Of a stretch of DNA of 64,000 bases, positions 34,733 through 45,156 are shown in pieces. Position 1 is the first letter of the stretch. Each line of letters begins with the position of its first letter. This DNA comes from Streptomyces sp. NBC_00513 (GTDB lineage Bacteria > Actinomycetota > Actinomycetes > Streptomycetales > Streptomycetaceae): assembly GCF_041431415.1 (NCBI RefSeq), contig NZ_CP107845.1, forward strand, positions 2,418,001-2,482,000, in the 5' to 3' direction. The position numbers were made by a program, and so were the translations under genes. The notes beneath the pieces are model-generated. The model made no database searches. It saw nothing but the letters and a program-made list of their open reading frames with translations, and was not told the origin of the DNA.

Positions 34733-36529
34733 TTGCGCGAGTTCAGCCTTCCGGCCCTGTACGAGGTCCCGTCGGACGGGAACCTGACGGATCTCATCCG
34801 CCGCAACGCCGCTCAGCATCCCGACGTCGCCGTCATGAGCCGCAAGGTGGACGGCAGATGGCAGGACGTGAGCGCGACCGAGTTCCTGGCCGAGGTCCGG
34901 GCCACGGCCAAGGGTCTGATCGCGTCCGGCATCCGCCCCGGTGAGCGGGTGGCCCTGATCTCCCGCACCCGGTACGAGTGGGTGCTGTTCGACTTCGCCA
35001 TCTGGACCGCGGGCGGCGTCACGGTGCCGGTCTACGAGACCAGCTCCCCCGAGCAGATCCAGTGGATCCTCGGCGACTCCGGCGCGAGCGCCGTCGTCGT
35101 CGAGAGCCCCGGCCACAGTGCGACGTTGGCCGGTCTGCGCGACAGGCTGCCGGAGCTGCGCGAGGTCTGGGAGATCGAGCAGGGCGCCCCCGCCGCGCTC
35201 CGCGCCGCCGGCGCCGGGGTCACGGACGCCGAGGTCGACGAGCGCACGGCCCTGGCGAACGCCGACGACCCGGCGACCATCGTCTACACCTCGGGCACCA
35301 CGGGCCGCCCCAAGGGCTGCGTGCTGACGCACCGCAACTTCTTCGCGGAGTGCGGCAACGTCGTCGAGCGGCTCGGCCCGCTCTTCCGCACCGGCGAGTG
35401 TTCCGTGCTGCTCTTCCTGCCGGCCGCGCACGTCTTCGGGCGTCTGGTGGAGGTGGCGGCCGTCCTGGCGCCGATCCGGCTGGGCTGCGTACCGGACATC
35501 AAGAACCTCACCGACGAACTCCAGTCGTTCCGGCCCACGCTGATCCTCGGCGTGCCGCGCGTCTTCGAGAAGGTCTACAACTCGGCCCGCGCCAAGGCCC
35601 AGGCCGACGGCAAGGGCCGGATCTTCGACGCCGCGGCCGAGACGGCCATCGCGTACAGCCGTGCGCTGGACGCCCCGGGCGGCCCCGGCCTCGGGCTGCG
35701 GCTCAAGCACAAGCTGTTCTCGAAGCTGGTCTACAGCAAGCTGCACACGGTCCTCGGCGGGCGCGGCGAGTACGCGATCTCCGGCGGCGCCCCCCTGGGC
35801 GAGCGGCTCGGTCACTTCTTCCGCGGCATCGGCTTCACGGTGCTGGAGGGCTACGGCCTGACCGAGTCCTGCGCGGCCACGGCCTTCAACCCGTGGGACC
35901 GCCAGAAGATCGGTTCGGTCGGTCAGCCGCTGCCGGGCTCCGTGGTGCGCATCGCCGACGACGGCGAGGTGCTGCTGCACGGCGAGCACATCTTCAAGGA
36001 GTACTGGAAGAACGAGACGGCGACCGCCGAGGCGCTCACCGACGGCTGGTTCCACACCGGCGACGTCGGCACCCTCGACGAGGACGGCTACCTCGCGATC
36101 ACCGGACGCAAGAAGGAACTCATCGTCACGGCGGGCGGCAAGAACGTGGCGCCCGCGGTGATCGAGGACCGCATCCGTGCCCACGCGCTGGTCGCGGAGT
36201 GCATGGTGGTGGGCGACGCGCGGCCGTTCGTGGCCGCGCTGGTCACCATCGACGAGGAGTTCCTGGGCCGCTGGGCCGCCGAGAACGGCAAGCCGGCCGG
36301 TGTGACGGCGGCGGAGCTGCGCGAGGACGCGGATCTGATCGCAGCCGTCCAGAAGGCAGTGGACGACGGCAACGCGGCGGTCTCCAAGGCGGAATCGGTG
36401 CGGAAATTCCGCATTCTGCCCTCCCAGTTCACGGAGGAGTCGGGCCACATCACGCCGTCGCTGAAGCTCAAGCGGAACGTGGTGGCGAAGGACTACGCGG
36501 ACGAGATCGAGGCGCTGTACCGGGGCTGA
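34733..36529 (+). CDS. Long-chain fatty-acid-CoA ligase (AMP-forming)
   Basis: A 598-aa acyl-activating enzyme. The ATP/AMP motif is IVYTSGTTGRPKGC. GYGLTESCAATAFN is the adenylate-binding motif. GWFHTGDVGTLDEDGYLAITGRKKELIVTAGGKNVAP contains the hinge region and the YGR/ITGRKK motif, and the catalytic Lys region near the end is SLKLKR. Size and motifs match bacterial FadD15-type ligases. The start is TTG 34733: AGAGGAG lies about 9 nt before it, and the ATGs upstream precede that site. It probably feeds fatty acids to lipid synthesis or beta-oxidation. Confidence 0.93.
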   Translation: MREFSLPALYEVPSDGNLTDLIRRNAAQHPDVAVMSRKVDGRWQDVSATEFLAEVRATAKGLIASGIRPGERVALISRTRYEWVLFDFAIWTAGGVTVPVYETSSPEQIQWILGDSGASAVVVESPGHSATLAGLRDRLPELREVWEIEQGAPAALRAAGAGVTDAEVDERTALANADDPATIVYTSGTTGRPKGCVLTHRNFFAECGNVVERLGPLFRTGECSVLLFLPAAHVFGRLVEVAAVLAPIRLGCVPDIKNLTDELQSFRPTLILGVPRVFEKVYNSARAKAQADGKGRIFDAAAETAIAYSRALDAPGGPGLGLRLKHKLFSKLVYSKLHTVLGGRGEYAISGGAPLGERLGHFFRGIGFTVLEGYGLTESCAATAFNPWDRQKIGSVGQPLPGSVVRIADDGEVLLHGEHIFKEYWKNETATAEALTDGWFHTGDVGTLDEDGYLAITGRKKELIVTAGGKNVAPAVIEDRIRAHALVAECMVVGDARPFVAALVTIDEEFLGRWAAENGKPAGVTAAELREDADLIAAVQKAVDDGNAAVSKAESVRKFRILPSQFTEESGHITPSLKLKRNVVAKDYADEIEALYRG

Positions 36530-36614
36530 TCCCCCTCGTTCCCGGAGCCCCGACCGGAGTGCGTACGACGGGCGGGGTTCGTTCCCCGGACCGGAGTTCG
36601 TTCGCCGGGCGGGG

Positions 36615-38294
<1,680 letters not shown>

Positions 38295-38361
38295 TCAGGC
38301 ATGGCGAACCGGCCACGACGCACCGCCCGACGGCCGGAAGGTCCCCCTTGGGGGCGGAACC

Positions 38362-39504
38362 TCAGAGCAGCTCGCGCAGGCGCTCGGCGAGCAGGTCCCA
38401 GCGCCACTTCTCCTCGACCCACGCGCGGCCCCGCTCGCCCATGCCGCGGCGCAGCTCCGGGTCCAGCAGCAGGGTGGCGATCCGGTCGGCCGCCTCCTCC
38501 GGGGAGCCGCCCCGGACCACCCAGCCGGTCTCCCCGTCCAGCACCGCGTCGGGGGCGCCGCCCGAGTCGCCCGCGACCACCGGGAGCCCCGTCGCGGAGG
38601 CCTCCAGGTACACGATCCCGAGCCCCTCGACGTCCAGTCCCCCGCGCCGGGTCCGGCACGGCATCGCGAAGACGTCACCGGCGCCGTAGTGCGCGGGCAG
38701 CTCCGACCACGGGACCGCCCCGGTGAAGACCACGGAGTCGGCCACGCCCGTGTCGGCCGCGAGCCGACGCAGGTCGGCCTCGTACGGGCCGCCGCCCACG
38801 ATCAGCAGCACGGCGTCGGGCACCGCGGCCAGGATCCGGGGCATGGCCTCGATGAGGGTGTCCTGTCCCTTGCGCGGGACCAGCCGGGACACGCACACCA
38901 CCACGGGCCGCTCGGCGAGCCCGAGCCGCGCCCGGACCTCGGCCCCGCCCGACCCCGGGTGGAAGGTCTTCTCGTCGACGCCCGGCGGGAGTTGGACCAT
39001 CCGGGCGGCCGCCCGGTCCGTGACCGCCGAGGCGATCCGCGCGCGGGTGTACTCCCCCAGGTAGGTCAGGGTGTCGGTGCCCTCGCCGATCCGCCGCAGC
39101 AACTGCCGCGCGGCCGGCAACTGGGCCCAGCCGGCCTCGTGCCCGTGCGTGGTCGCGACCAGCCGGCGCGCCCCCGCCCGGCGCAGCGCGGGCCCCATCA
39201 GCCCGAGCGGCGCGGCCGCGCCGAACCACACCGACTCGCAGCCGTGTTCGCGCAGCAGGCCGACGGCCCGCCGGGTCACCCGCGGGGTCGGCAGCAGCAT
39301 CGTCGTGCGGTCGCGCACCACCTGGAAGGGCTGCTCCGCGTCGAAGGCCTCGGTGGCCTCGCGGCCCTCGGCGCCGTGCTTCCAGGTGGAGGCGTAGACG
39401 ACGATCCGGTCGGGATCCAGGCGCAGCGCCATGTTGTGCAGGAAGGCCTGGATGCCGCCGGGTCGCGGCGGGAAGTCGTTGGTCACGATCAGCGTCTTGT
39501 GCAT
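38362..39504 (-). CDS. GT4 glycosyltransferase, PimB-like mannosyltransferase
   Basis: A 380-aa GT-B enzyme. The start TLIVTNDFPPRPGGIQAFLHNMA is typical of actinobacterial PimB. The acceptor-side LVATTHGHEAGWAQLP and donor-side VVCVSRLVPRKGQDTLIEAMP and LLIVGGGPYEADL are clear. EGLGIVYLEASATGLPVVAGDSGGAPDAV holds the E-x7-E motif of retaining GT4 enzymes. It would add mannose from GDP-mannose to a phosphatidylinositol mannoside precursor at the membrane. Neighbouring envelope genes (a lipoprotein and NlpC/P60 hydrolases) fit a cell-envelope role. Confidence 0.88.
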   Translation of the reverse strand: MHKTLIVTNDFPPRPGGIQAFLHNMALRLDPDRIVVYASTWKHGAEGREATEAFDAEQPFQVVRDRTTMLLPTPRVTRRAVGLLREHGCESVWFGAAAPLGLMGPALRRAGARRLVATTHGHEAGWAQLPAARQLLRRIGEGTDTLTYLGEYTRARIASAVTDRAAARMVQLPPGVDEKTFHPGSGGAEVRARLGLAERPVVVCVSRLVPRKGQDTLIEAMPRILAAVPDAVLLIVGGGPYEADLRRLAADTGVADSVVFTGAVPWSELPAHYGAGDVFAMPCRTRRGGLDVEGLGIVYLEASATGLPVVAGDSGGAPDAVLDGETGWVVRGGSPEEAADRIATLLLDPELRRGMGERGRAWVEEKWRWDLLAERLRELL

Positions 39505-39621
39505 CGTCAGCCAAAGTACCGGACGGTCCGGCGCGCACCCGCGCGGTCCCCGCCGAGCCTGTCCGCCCGCGCCGGCACGCCCCCTGCCCAGGCCTGGCGG
39601 GGTGTCCCCGCGGCCGGGGGG

Positions 39622-40740
39622 CTACCGGGCTCCCAGTTCCCCGCTCAGGGCCGCCTGCCAGGCCGTCGTCAGGCCCGCCAGGTCGCCGCCGATCGTGTCC
39701 GCCAGCGCCGTGGGCAGCGGCTCGCGGCCCGCCGACCCGTAGAGCCGGACCAGCGTGGCGTCGCCCCACTTGGCCGCGATCAGCCGGCAGGCCAGCCAGG
39801 AGCCCTCGTACGCGCGCGCCAGCGCGTCCGGGTCCCCGCCGAACGCGAAGGCCTCGTTCGAGGGCAGCGCGGCCGGCAGTTCGCCGCGCCGCACCGCCCG
39901 CCCCAGCGCGGGCGCCGCCTCGGCCGGCGTGCTCGGGGTGTCCCGGTAGGCCACCCAGTCCGCGAAGCCCTCGGACAGCCACAGCGGGGTCCCGGCGGTG
40001 GTCGCGGCGCGGGTGGCCACGTGGGTGACCTCGTGGGTGAGCACGATCCGGCGGCCCGCCCCCGACAACTGGGCGTACCCCTCGGGGTTGACGACCACCC
40101 GGTCGGCCGGCGCGGGCCCGGCGCCCGCCTTGCCGGTGGTGACGGCCCCCATGCCCCGGTACGCGGCGGCGGGCTGCCCCAGCAGTGCGGCCATGGCGTC
40201 CAGCGTGCCCGGGACCAGCACCACCACCCGCCCCGCCCAGGGTCCCGGCCAGGCGGAGTCGACGGCGGGCACCGCCCGGTCGGCCTCGGCGGCGATCCCG
40301 GACAGGGTCTGCCGGGTCTGTCCCACGCCGAGCACCAGCGCGTGCGCGCCCCGGACCACGGTCGGGTCGCCCTGGTCCCACAGTTGCGGCGGGGCTCCGG
40401 GGGCGGGCCGGTCGCCGGTCACCCGCCAGGTCCCGTCGTCCCGGGTCAGGTCGACCTCGCGCGCCGACTCGGCGGGGGCCGCGTCGTGGCCGGTCAGCCG
40501 GTAGTGGAGCCGGGCCCGCGCGAGTGCCCGGTCACCGTCCCGCCGGACCGAGGTGACCTCGTACGACCAGCCCTCCAGCGGGATCCCGGCGAGGCGCGCG
40601 GGCGGGGCCGAGGACCAGTCGGCCACGGCACGCCGGACGCCGGGGTCCAGGGGTGCGGCGCCGGACAGGCCGCATCCGACCAGGAGCGCGCACAGCAGCA
40701 GGGGCAGGACTCGTACGACCGGCCGATGACGCGGGAGCAT
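39622..40740 (-). CDS. Lipoprotein with gluzincin-like HExxH metallopeptidase motif
   Basis: 372 aa. The signal peptide (about 1-23) ends in the lipobox ALLVGCG, so it is a lipoprotein. Residues 40-115 look like a small beta domain. The C-terminal half contains VLTHEVTHVATRAA (HExxH, His near residue 236) followed about 20 residues later by LWLSEGFADWVAY, a second Glu, the gluzincin layout of peptidase family M1-like proteins. Activity is inferred from these motifs only. TACGAT ends 6 nt before the ATG and there is no ribosome-binding site, suggesting a leaderless transcript. Confidence 0.8.
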   Translation of the reverse strand: MLPRHRPVVRVLPLLLCALLVGCGLSGAAPLDPGVRRAVADWSSAPPARLAGIPLEGWSYEVTSVRRDGDRALARARLHYRLTGHDAAPAESAREVDLTRDDGTWRVTGDRPAPGAPPQLWDQGDPTVVRGAHALVLGVGQTRQTLSGIAAEADRAVPAVDSAWPGPWAGRVVVLVPGTLDAMAALLGQPAAAYRGMGAVTTGKAGAGPAPADRVVVNPEGYAQLSGAGRRIVLTHEVTHVATRAATTAGTPLWLSEGFADWVAYRDTPSTPAEAAPALGRAVRRGELPAALPSNEAFAFGGDPDALARAYEGSWLACRLIAAKWGDATLVRLYGSAGREPLPTALADTIGGDLAGLTTAWQAALSGELGAR

Positions 40741-40746
40741 CGGTCG

Positions 40747-40752
40747 ATCGTA
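40747..40752 (-). promoter_or_regulatory. -10-like TACGAT of the zincin-like lipoprotein gene
   Basis: The minus-strand hexamer ends exactly 6 nt before the ATG at 40740. Confidence 0.5.
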
Positions 40753-40765
40753 CGCAGCGTCCGCC

Positions 40766-41809
40766 TCAGGGCCGTGTCACCGAGGACACCGGCATCATGC
40801 CGACGGGGTCGTAGCGCACCCGCGCGCCCGGGTAGGGGGCGTGGACCACCTGGCCGTTGCCGACGTACATGCCGACGTGGCTGGCGTCCGAGCGGTACGT
40901 CACCAGGTCGCCGGGCCGGGCCTGCGACAGCGGCACCTGCCGGCCCGCGTGCCGCTGCGCCTGCGAGGTGCGCGGCAGCGAGACGCCGGCCTGGCGGTAG
41001 GACCACACCATCAGCCCGGAACAGTCGAAGCCGGAGGGGCCGGTGGAACCCCACACGTACGGGCGACCCACGGCGGCCCGGGCCGCCATCACGGCGGTCG
41101 CGGCCCGGCCCGAGGACGCGCCGGCGGAGGTGATCTCGGGGAACGGGCCGGGCCGGTCGCCGGAGCGCGAGGCGCGCTCGAAGTCGGCCCGTTCCCGCGA
41201 GGGCATCGCGTTCAGCAGCCGGCGGGCGGCGGCGAGCTTGGCGGTGACGGACCTCTTGTGTCGGGCGACGTCGGCGCGCAGGGCGTCCAGCTCGGCGAGC
41301 TTGTGGGAGGCCTCCCGGCGTTGCACGGCGATCCGGCGCTGCTCGTCGCGGAGTTCGTCGAGTTGGTCGGCCTGGCGGTCGCCGAGCCGGCCGAGGACGG
41401 CCGCCTTGTCGAGGTAGTCGTCGGGGTTGTCCGACAGCATCAGCGAGAGGGTGGGGTCCATGCCGTCCGAGCGGTACTGGGCTCCGGCGAAGGCGCCGAG
41501 GACCCCGCGCATGGTGTTGATGCGGTCCTGGCCCCGGGCGACGGAGTCCTGGGCGCGGCTGATCTCGGCGCGGAGCCGGTCGGCCTTCTCGCCGGCCTCG
41601 TTGAACCGCTCGGTGGCCTGTTCGGCTTCCTCGAAGAGCCGGTCGACCCGGGCGCGGGCGCCCGCCGAGGGGTCCTGCGGGAGACCGGGGGCCGCGCCGG
41701 CGGGTGCTCCCGTCAGGGCGACCGCGACGGTGGCCGCTGCGGCGGTGAGGACGGAGATCTTCGTGTTCCGGTCGAGGCCGGTGAGGCCGGACCGGCGATG
41801 GGACGCCAC
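40766..41809 (-). CDS. Secreted NlpC/P60 peptidoglycan hydrolase (first of two)
   Basis: 347 aa. The signal peptide (about 1-40, ending GAPAGAA) is followed by a coiled-coil domain (about 50-215; repeated Arg/Glu/Ala heptads, with SLMLSDNPDDYLDKAAVLGRL). The C-terminal NlpC/P60 domain (about 235-347) has the catalytic Cys in GFDCSGLMVW, His in SHVGMYVGNGQVVHAP and the third residue in that His-rich stretch. This is the RipA-like layout of D-glutamyl/DAP endopeptidases that split peptidoglycan stems during growth and division. The GTG start follows GGGAG. It is a paralogue of the next gene. Confidence 0.9.
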   Translation of the reverse strand: MASHRRSGLTGLDRNTKISVLTAAAATVAVALTGAPAGAAPGLPQDPSAGARARVDRLFEEAEQATERFNEAGEKADRLRAEISRAQDSVARGQDRINTMRGVLGAFAGAQYRSDGMDPTLSLMLSDNPDDYLDKAAVLGRLGDRQADQLDELRDEQRRIAVQRREASHKLAELDALRADVARHKRSVTAKLAAARRLLNAMPSRERADFERASRSGDRPGPFPEITSAGASSGRAATAVMAARAAVGRPYVWGSTGPSGFDCSGLMVWSYRQAGVSLPRTSQAQRHAGRQVPLSQARPGDLVTYRSDASHVGMYVGNGQVVHAPYPGARVRYDPVGMMPVSSVTRP

Positions 41810-42030
41810 GGGGAACCGCTCCCTTCCGCTTGCGCGGGGCCCGGGTCCGCCCTCCGTGGACGGCCGTGTGCCGGGTTCCGCGCTGGCAGACAGTAGCGGC
41901 GCGACGGGGCGCCGACCAACGACCGTCGGGGGCCGGACACACGGGCGCCCCGCAGGAGACGCAGGTCACCGGCGGGGCGTGCGGTCACGGCGGGGCCGCG
42001 CAATTCGCCCGGATGGGCGGTGTCCGGCAC

Positions 42031-42051
42031 GCCTCCCCGGTGCGGGGAGGC
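42031..42051 (-). terminator. Hairpin after the second NlpC/P60 gene
   Basis: 9-bp arms GCCTCCCCG and CGGGGAGGC with a 3-nt loop, 11 bp after the stop of the NlpC/P60 gene at 42063. Confidence 0.65.
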
Positions 42052-42062
42052 GCCGGGCGGGG

Positions 42063-43103
42063 TCAGCCGACGCGGACGCCGAACTGGAAAGGCATGTTCC
42101 TCATGGCTTCGTACTTGACGCCGCCCCTGGGGTTGGAGGCGTGGAAGACCTGGCCGTTGCCCGCGTAGAGGCCGACGTGGTGCAGGTCGTCGTAGAAGAA
42201 GACCAGGTCACCGGGCTGGAGCTGGCTCTCGCCGATGCGCGTGCCGTCGTTGACCTGCGTGAAGGTGGTGCGGCTGATCTGGACGCCGGCCTGTCCGTAG
42301 GCCCACTGCGCCAGGCTGGAGCAGTCCCAGTACGCCATGCCGGTGGAGCCCAGGTTGTAGCCCTTGCCCTCCTGGGTCAGGGCGGCGGCGAGCGCCTGCG
42401 CGGCCCGCCCGGAGCCCTTCACCGCACCGGGCTTGGCGCCCCCGCCGGCGGCCTTGGCGGCCTCCTCGCCCGCCTTGGCCTCCGCGGCCTTCAGCTGCGA
42501 ACGCTCCTGCTCCGTCAGCGAGTTGAGGTGGGCCTGGGCCTCGGCGAGCTTGCGCTGGGCGGTGGTCTTCTTCTCGGCCAGTTCCTTGCGGGTGGCGTCG
42601 AGGTCGGCGAGCTTGGTCCCGGCCTCCGCGCGCTGCTGCGCCAGGGTCCTCTGCTTGGTCTGGATCTGGGATATCGCCTCGACCTGCTTGCCGCTCATCT
42701 GCTGGAGCATGGAGGACTTGTCGAGGTAGTCCTGGGGGTTCTCGGAGAGGAACAGTTGCAGCGACTGGTCGAGGCCGCCGCCGCGGTACTGGGCCGTGGC
42801 CATCGAACCGAGCGTGCTGCGCAGGTCGTTGAGCTCCGCCTGGCCGCGCGCGACCTGGTCCTGGAGCCGGCCGATCTCCTTCTCCAGCTTGTCCTGGCGG
42901 TCCTTGGCCGCGTTGGCCTTCTCGCCGGCCTGCTCGGACTCCTCGTAGAGGGCGTCGACCTGTTCCTTGACCTCGTCCTTCTTCGGCTTGTCCGGGGCGG
43001 CGTGGGCCGACTGGGCGGAGAGGGCGACGGCCGCGGTGGCGAGGGCGGTGAGGACGCTCACGCGCGTGCGGGTCGGCGGCTTGGGTCGACGGTGGGACGC
43101 CAC
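42063..43103 (-). CDS. Secreted NlpC/P60 peptidoglycan hydrolase (second of two)
   Basis: 346 aa. The signal peptide ends near SAHAAPDKPKK. A long coiled coil (about 35-220) is rich in Lys/Glu/Ala/Gln, with LQLFLSENPQDYLDKSSML resembling the paralogue downstream. The NlpC/P60 domain follows (catalytic Cys in YWDCSSLAQW; His in HHVGLYAGNGQVFHAS). A GTG start at 43103 gives MASHRRPK, matching the paralogue's MASHRRSG; AAGGAG lies 9 nt upstream. Its upstream region (43204-43240) holds a usual -35/-10 promoter. The pair probably arose by duplication. Confidence 0.9.
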   Translation of the reverse strand: MASHRRPKPPTRTRVSVLTALATAAVALSAQSAHAAPDKPKKDEVKEQVDALYEESEQAGEKANAAKDRQDKLEKEIGRLQDQVARGQAELNDLRSTLGSMATAQYRGGGLDQSLQLFLSENPQDYLDKSSMLQQMSGKQVEAISQIQTKQRTLAQQRAEAGTKLADLDATRKELAEKKTTAQRKLAEAQAHLNSLTEQERSQLKAAEAKAGEEAAKAAGGGAKPGAVKGSGRAAQALAAALTQEGKGYNLGSTGMAYWDCSSLAQWAYGQAGVQISRTTFTQVNDGTRIGESQLQPGDLVFFYDDLHHVGLYAGNGQVFHASNPRGGVKYEAMRNMPFQFGVRVG

Positions 43104-43210
43104 GAACGCGAGCTCCTTCATCCTGGAGCCGCCGAAGAGGGTCACACACTCGGCAGCGCGCCTTCGCCGACACCCCGAATGAGTGAACGACCGCACGAAG
43201 GTTTGAACAG

Positions 43211-43240
43211 ACCCTAGTGACCCGGCTGTGATCAGTTCAA
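43211..43240 (-). promoter_or_regulatory. Promoter candidate of the second NlpC/P60 gene
   Basis: TTGAAC (43235-43240) and TAGGGT (43211-43216) on the minus strand are separated by 18 nt. This would give a leader of about 100 nt before the GTG at 43103. The rest of the 287-bp gap holds two hairpins (CGTACCG/CGGTACG at 43298-43320 and a CCGGTCG/CGACCGG stem near 43260) that may terminate the upstream NYN gene. Confidence 0.5.
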
Positions 43241-43390
43241 ATCCCCGAAGGCAAAATTCCGGTCGCCGACCGGCTTCTTTACCGTCTTCGCACGCTCCGT
43301 ACCGGTCAGTTGACGGTACGTTCCCTTCGCTGGCCCACCAATACCGGCATTGCGCACAGCCGTTGCAGGAAGGGACAGAAGCCGCAGGTA

Positions 43391-44752
43391 CTACGAAACT
43401 CGGGCGAGCCGCTTCAACAGCAGCGCGGACGTCACCGGCCGGGCACCCGCCTTCGCCACCCCGTCCGCGACCTCCCGGTCCGTGGAGACCACGACCACGG
43501 GCCGGCCGGCGGGCTCGGCCCGCACCAACTGGCGGATCAGCTCGTCCGCCGTCACCCCCGCCTTGGAGAACAGCACCCGCACCCCGCGCGGCGGGGCGAG
43601 CAGCACCGGCGCCGCCAGTTCCGCGCCGTCGAAGACACACGTCATCTCCGCACCCGTCTGCGCGGCCAGCATCGAGAGGCCGCCGAGCAGCCGGAGCCGC
43701 TGCTTCTCCAGCGGCATCGTCGGGTAGCCGGTCTTGGTCACGTTGTAGCCGTCGATCACCAGATGCGCCTGGGGCAGCGCCAACAACTGGTCCAGCAGCG
43801 CCGGATCGGTCTCCGACAAGGCCCGCGCCGCGATGTCCTTCGGGGTCATCCGGCCCGGCTCCACCGCCTCCACGGTGTCCGCGGGCCGGGTGGACACGGG
43901 CGGCAGCGCCAGCTCACGGCGCAGTCCGGCCGCCGCGTCCAACACGGTGTCCAGGAGCAGCCGCAGCCGCATGTCCTCGATGCTGCGTCCCTCGCGGGTG
44001 GCCCGGCGCGAGGTCTCCAGCGCCGATTCCACCTCCGCGAGGCGGGACTTGAGCCGCCGCGTCTCGCTCTCGGCGGCCGTCACCTGCGCCGCCGCCTCAC
44101 CGCGGATCCCGTCGATCTCGGCGTTGATCTTGCGCAGCGCGGCCTCGCCGCGCTTGACGTCGCTGAGGGCGCTGCGCAGTTTGCGCTGAAGCGATTCCGC
44201 TTCCTTGCGCGCCGCGTCCAGCTCGCCGCGCACCTGCTCACCGCCGCTGCGCTGCAGTTCGCGTACGTGCGCCAGCTCCTCGCGGAGCCGCTCCAGTTCG
44301 CGCCGGGTCTCGTCGCCGACCCGCTCGGCGTCGGCGCGCTGCGCCTCCTCGCCGGCGGCGGCCACCAGCTTGACCCAGCCGGCCGGCCGCAGCACGTACG
44401 CGGCGGCCGCCACGTCCAGCGGATCGGCGGCGGCGGGCGGGGCCCCGGACTCCAGGGCCCCGGCCAGCTCGGCCTGGGCCTCGCGGAGCTTCTCGGCGAC
44501 CCGGCCGCGGAAGACGGCGTCCGTCTCCACCGCCGCGGCCATCGCGTTGCCCGCGAACTTGGCACGCCGGGTCGGGGTGAACCGGGCGTACTGGCGCAGC
44601 TGCGCCGGGAGGTCCCCGACCGTCAGTCCGCCGAAGGCGTCCGAGACGAGGGCGACGACCCTGCGCCGCACGCCTTCCGGCAGCGGGCGGTCGAGCACCT
44701 CGGCGGCGTCGCCGGCCGCGTCGGCCGGCTCAGCGCCGCTTGCTGGCTCCAC
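43391..44752 (-). CDS. NYN-domain (PIN-like) RNase family protein
   Basis: 453 aa. The N-terminal 130 residues are helical and Ala/Arg-rich. A strong coiled coil spans about residues 145-265 (REELAHVRELQ, RKEAESLQRKLRSALSDVKR). The C-terminal 165 residues form the YacP/NYN domain: HLVIDGYNVTKTGYPTMPLEKQRLRLLGGL carries the first acidic residue, MTCVFDGAEL the second and VVVVSTDREVADGV the third. This PIN-like fold usually cleaves RNA. The GTG start is assumed from reading-frame extent. The neighbours are wall hydrolases and a small zinc-ribbon gene. Confidence 0.85.
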   Translation of the reverse strand: MEPASGAEPADAAGDAAEVLDRPLPEGVRRRVVALVSDAFGGLTVGDLPAQLRQYARFTPTRRAKFAGNAMAAAVETDAVFRGRVAEKLREAQAELAGALESGAPPAAADPLDVAAAAYVLRPAGWVKLVAAAGEEAQRADAERVGDETRRELERLREELAHVRELQRSGGEQVRGELDAARKEAESLQRKLRSALSDVKRGEAALRKINAEIDGIRGEAAAQVTAAESETRRLKSRLAEVESALETSRRATREGRSIEDMRLRLLLDTVLDAAAGLRRELALPPVSTRPADTVEAVEPGRMTPKDIAARALSETDPALLDQLLALPQAHLVIDGYNVTKTGYPTMPLEKQRLRLLGGLSMLAAQTGAEMTCVFDGAELAAPVLLAPPRGVRVLFSKAGVTADELIRQLVRAEPAGRPVVVVSTDREVADGVAKAGARPVTSALLLKRLARVS

Positions 44753-44795
44753 AATCCGTCACCCCTACCGTGATCTACCTGTGGGCCCGGCTCCT

Positions 44796-45035
44796 TCAGG
44801 AGTCCGCGCCCGGCCTGTCCACGAGCTCGATCTGGTCCACCGCGTTGCACCAGCGACAGCGAACCGACTCGATGGTCTCATTGACCACCTCTCGCTCCTC
44901 GACCTTGGGCTCCCCGGCGAGGTCCAGGTGGATGTACTCCACGACCTTCGACGAACGGGTCACGTCGAAACGCGTGAGGTTGCCGCACAGGGTGCAGCGC
45001 CACCGGGTGGTGTCGGTCGGCTGGGGAACCGTCAT
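44796..45035 (-). CDS. Small zinc-ribbon protein
   Basis: 79 aa. Two CxxC knuckles (Cys14/Cys17 in RCTLCGN, Cys60/Cys63 in RCRWCNA) form a likely zinc ribbon. The span between them is acidic. GAAGGAG lies about 8 nt before the ATG. It is divergent from the rhomboid gene and 43 bp upstream of the NYN gene on the same strand, so it may lead that operon. I do not recognise a named family; DNA/RNA binding or a protein-bridging role are both possible. Confidence 0.75.
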   Translation of the reverse strand: MTVPQPTDTTRWRCTLCGNLTRFDVTRSSKVVEYIHLDLAGEPKVEEREVVNETIESVRCRWCNAVDQIELVDRPGADS

Positions 45036-45156
45036 CAGGCCGCTCTCTCCTTCGTGGCTCTTTCAGTTTCAATTAAAGCGGCCCGCTGAGCCGTACGGCG
45101 GACCGCAGCTTGTAACCCTACGGCCTGCCACCGCTCCGAGGGGGTCCGGTTGGGTC

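Noticed and set aside
43265..43345. Cys-rich reading frame resembling a WhiB-like protein (CNGCAQCRYW)
   Set aside because: It has no plausible start or ribosome-binding site, lies in an intergenic gap with a promoter, and lacks the full four-Cys WhiB arrangement.
43104..43390. Possible c-di-AMP (ydaO) riboswitch before the NlpC/P60 gene
   Set aside because: Such switches control some Streptomyces wall hydrolases, but the conserved core (for example GGGGGACCC and CCGTCAGCT-like parts) is absent. The region has an ordinary promoter about 100 nt before the start.
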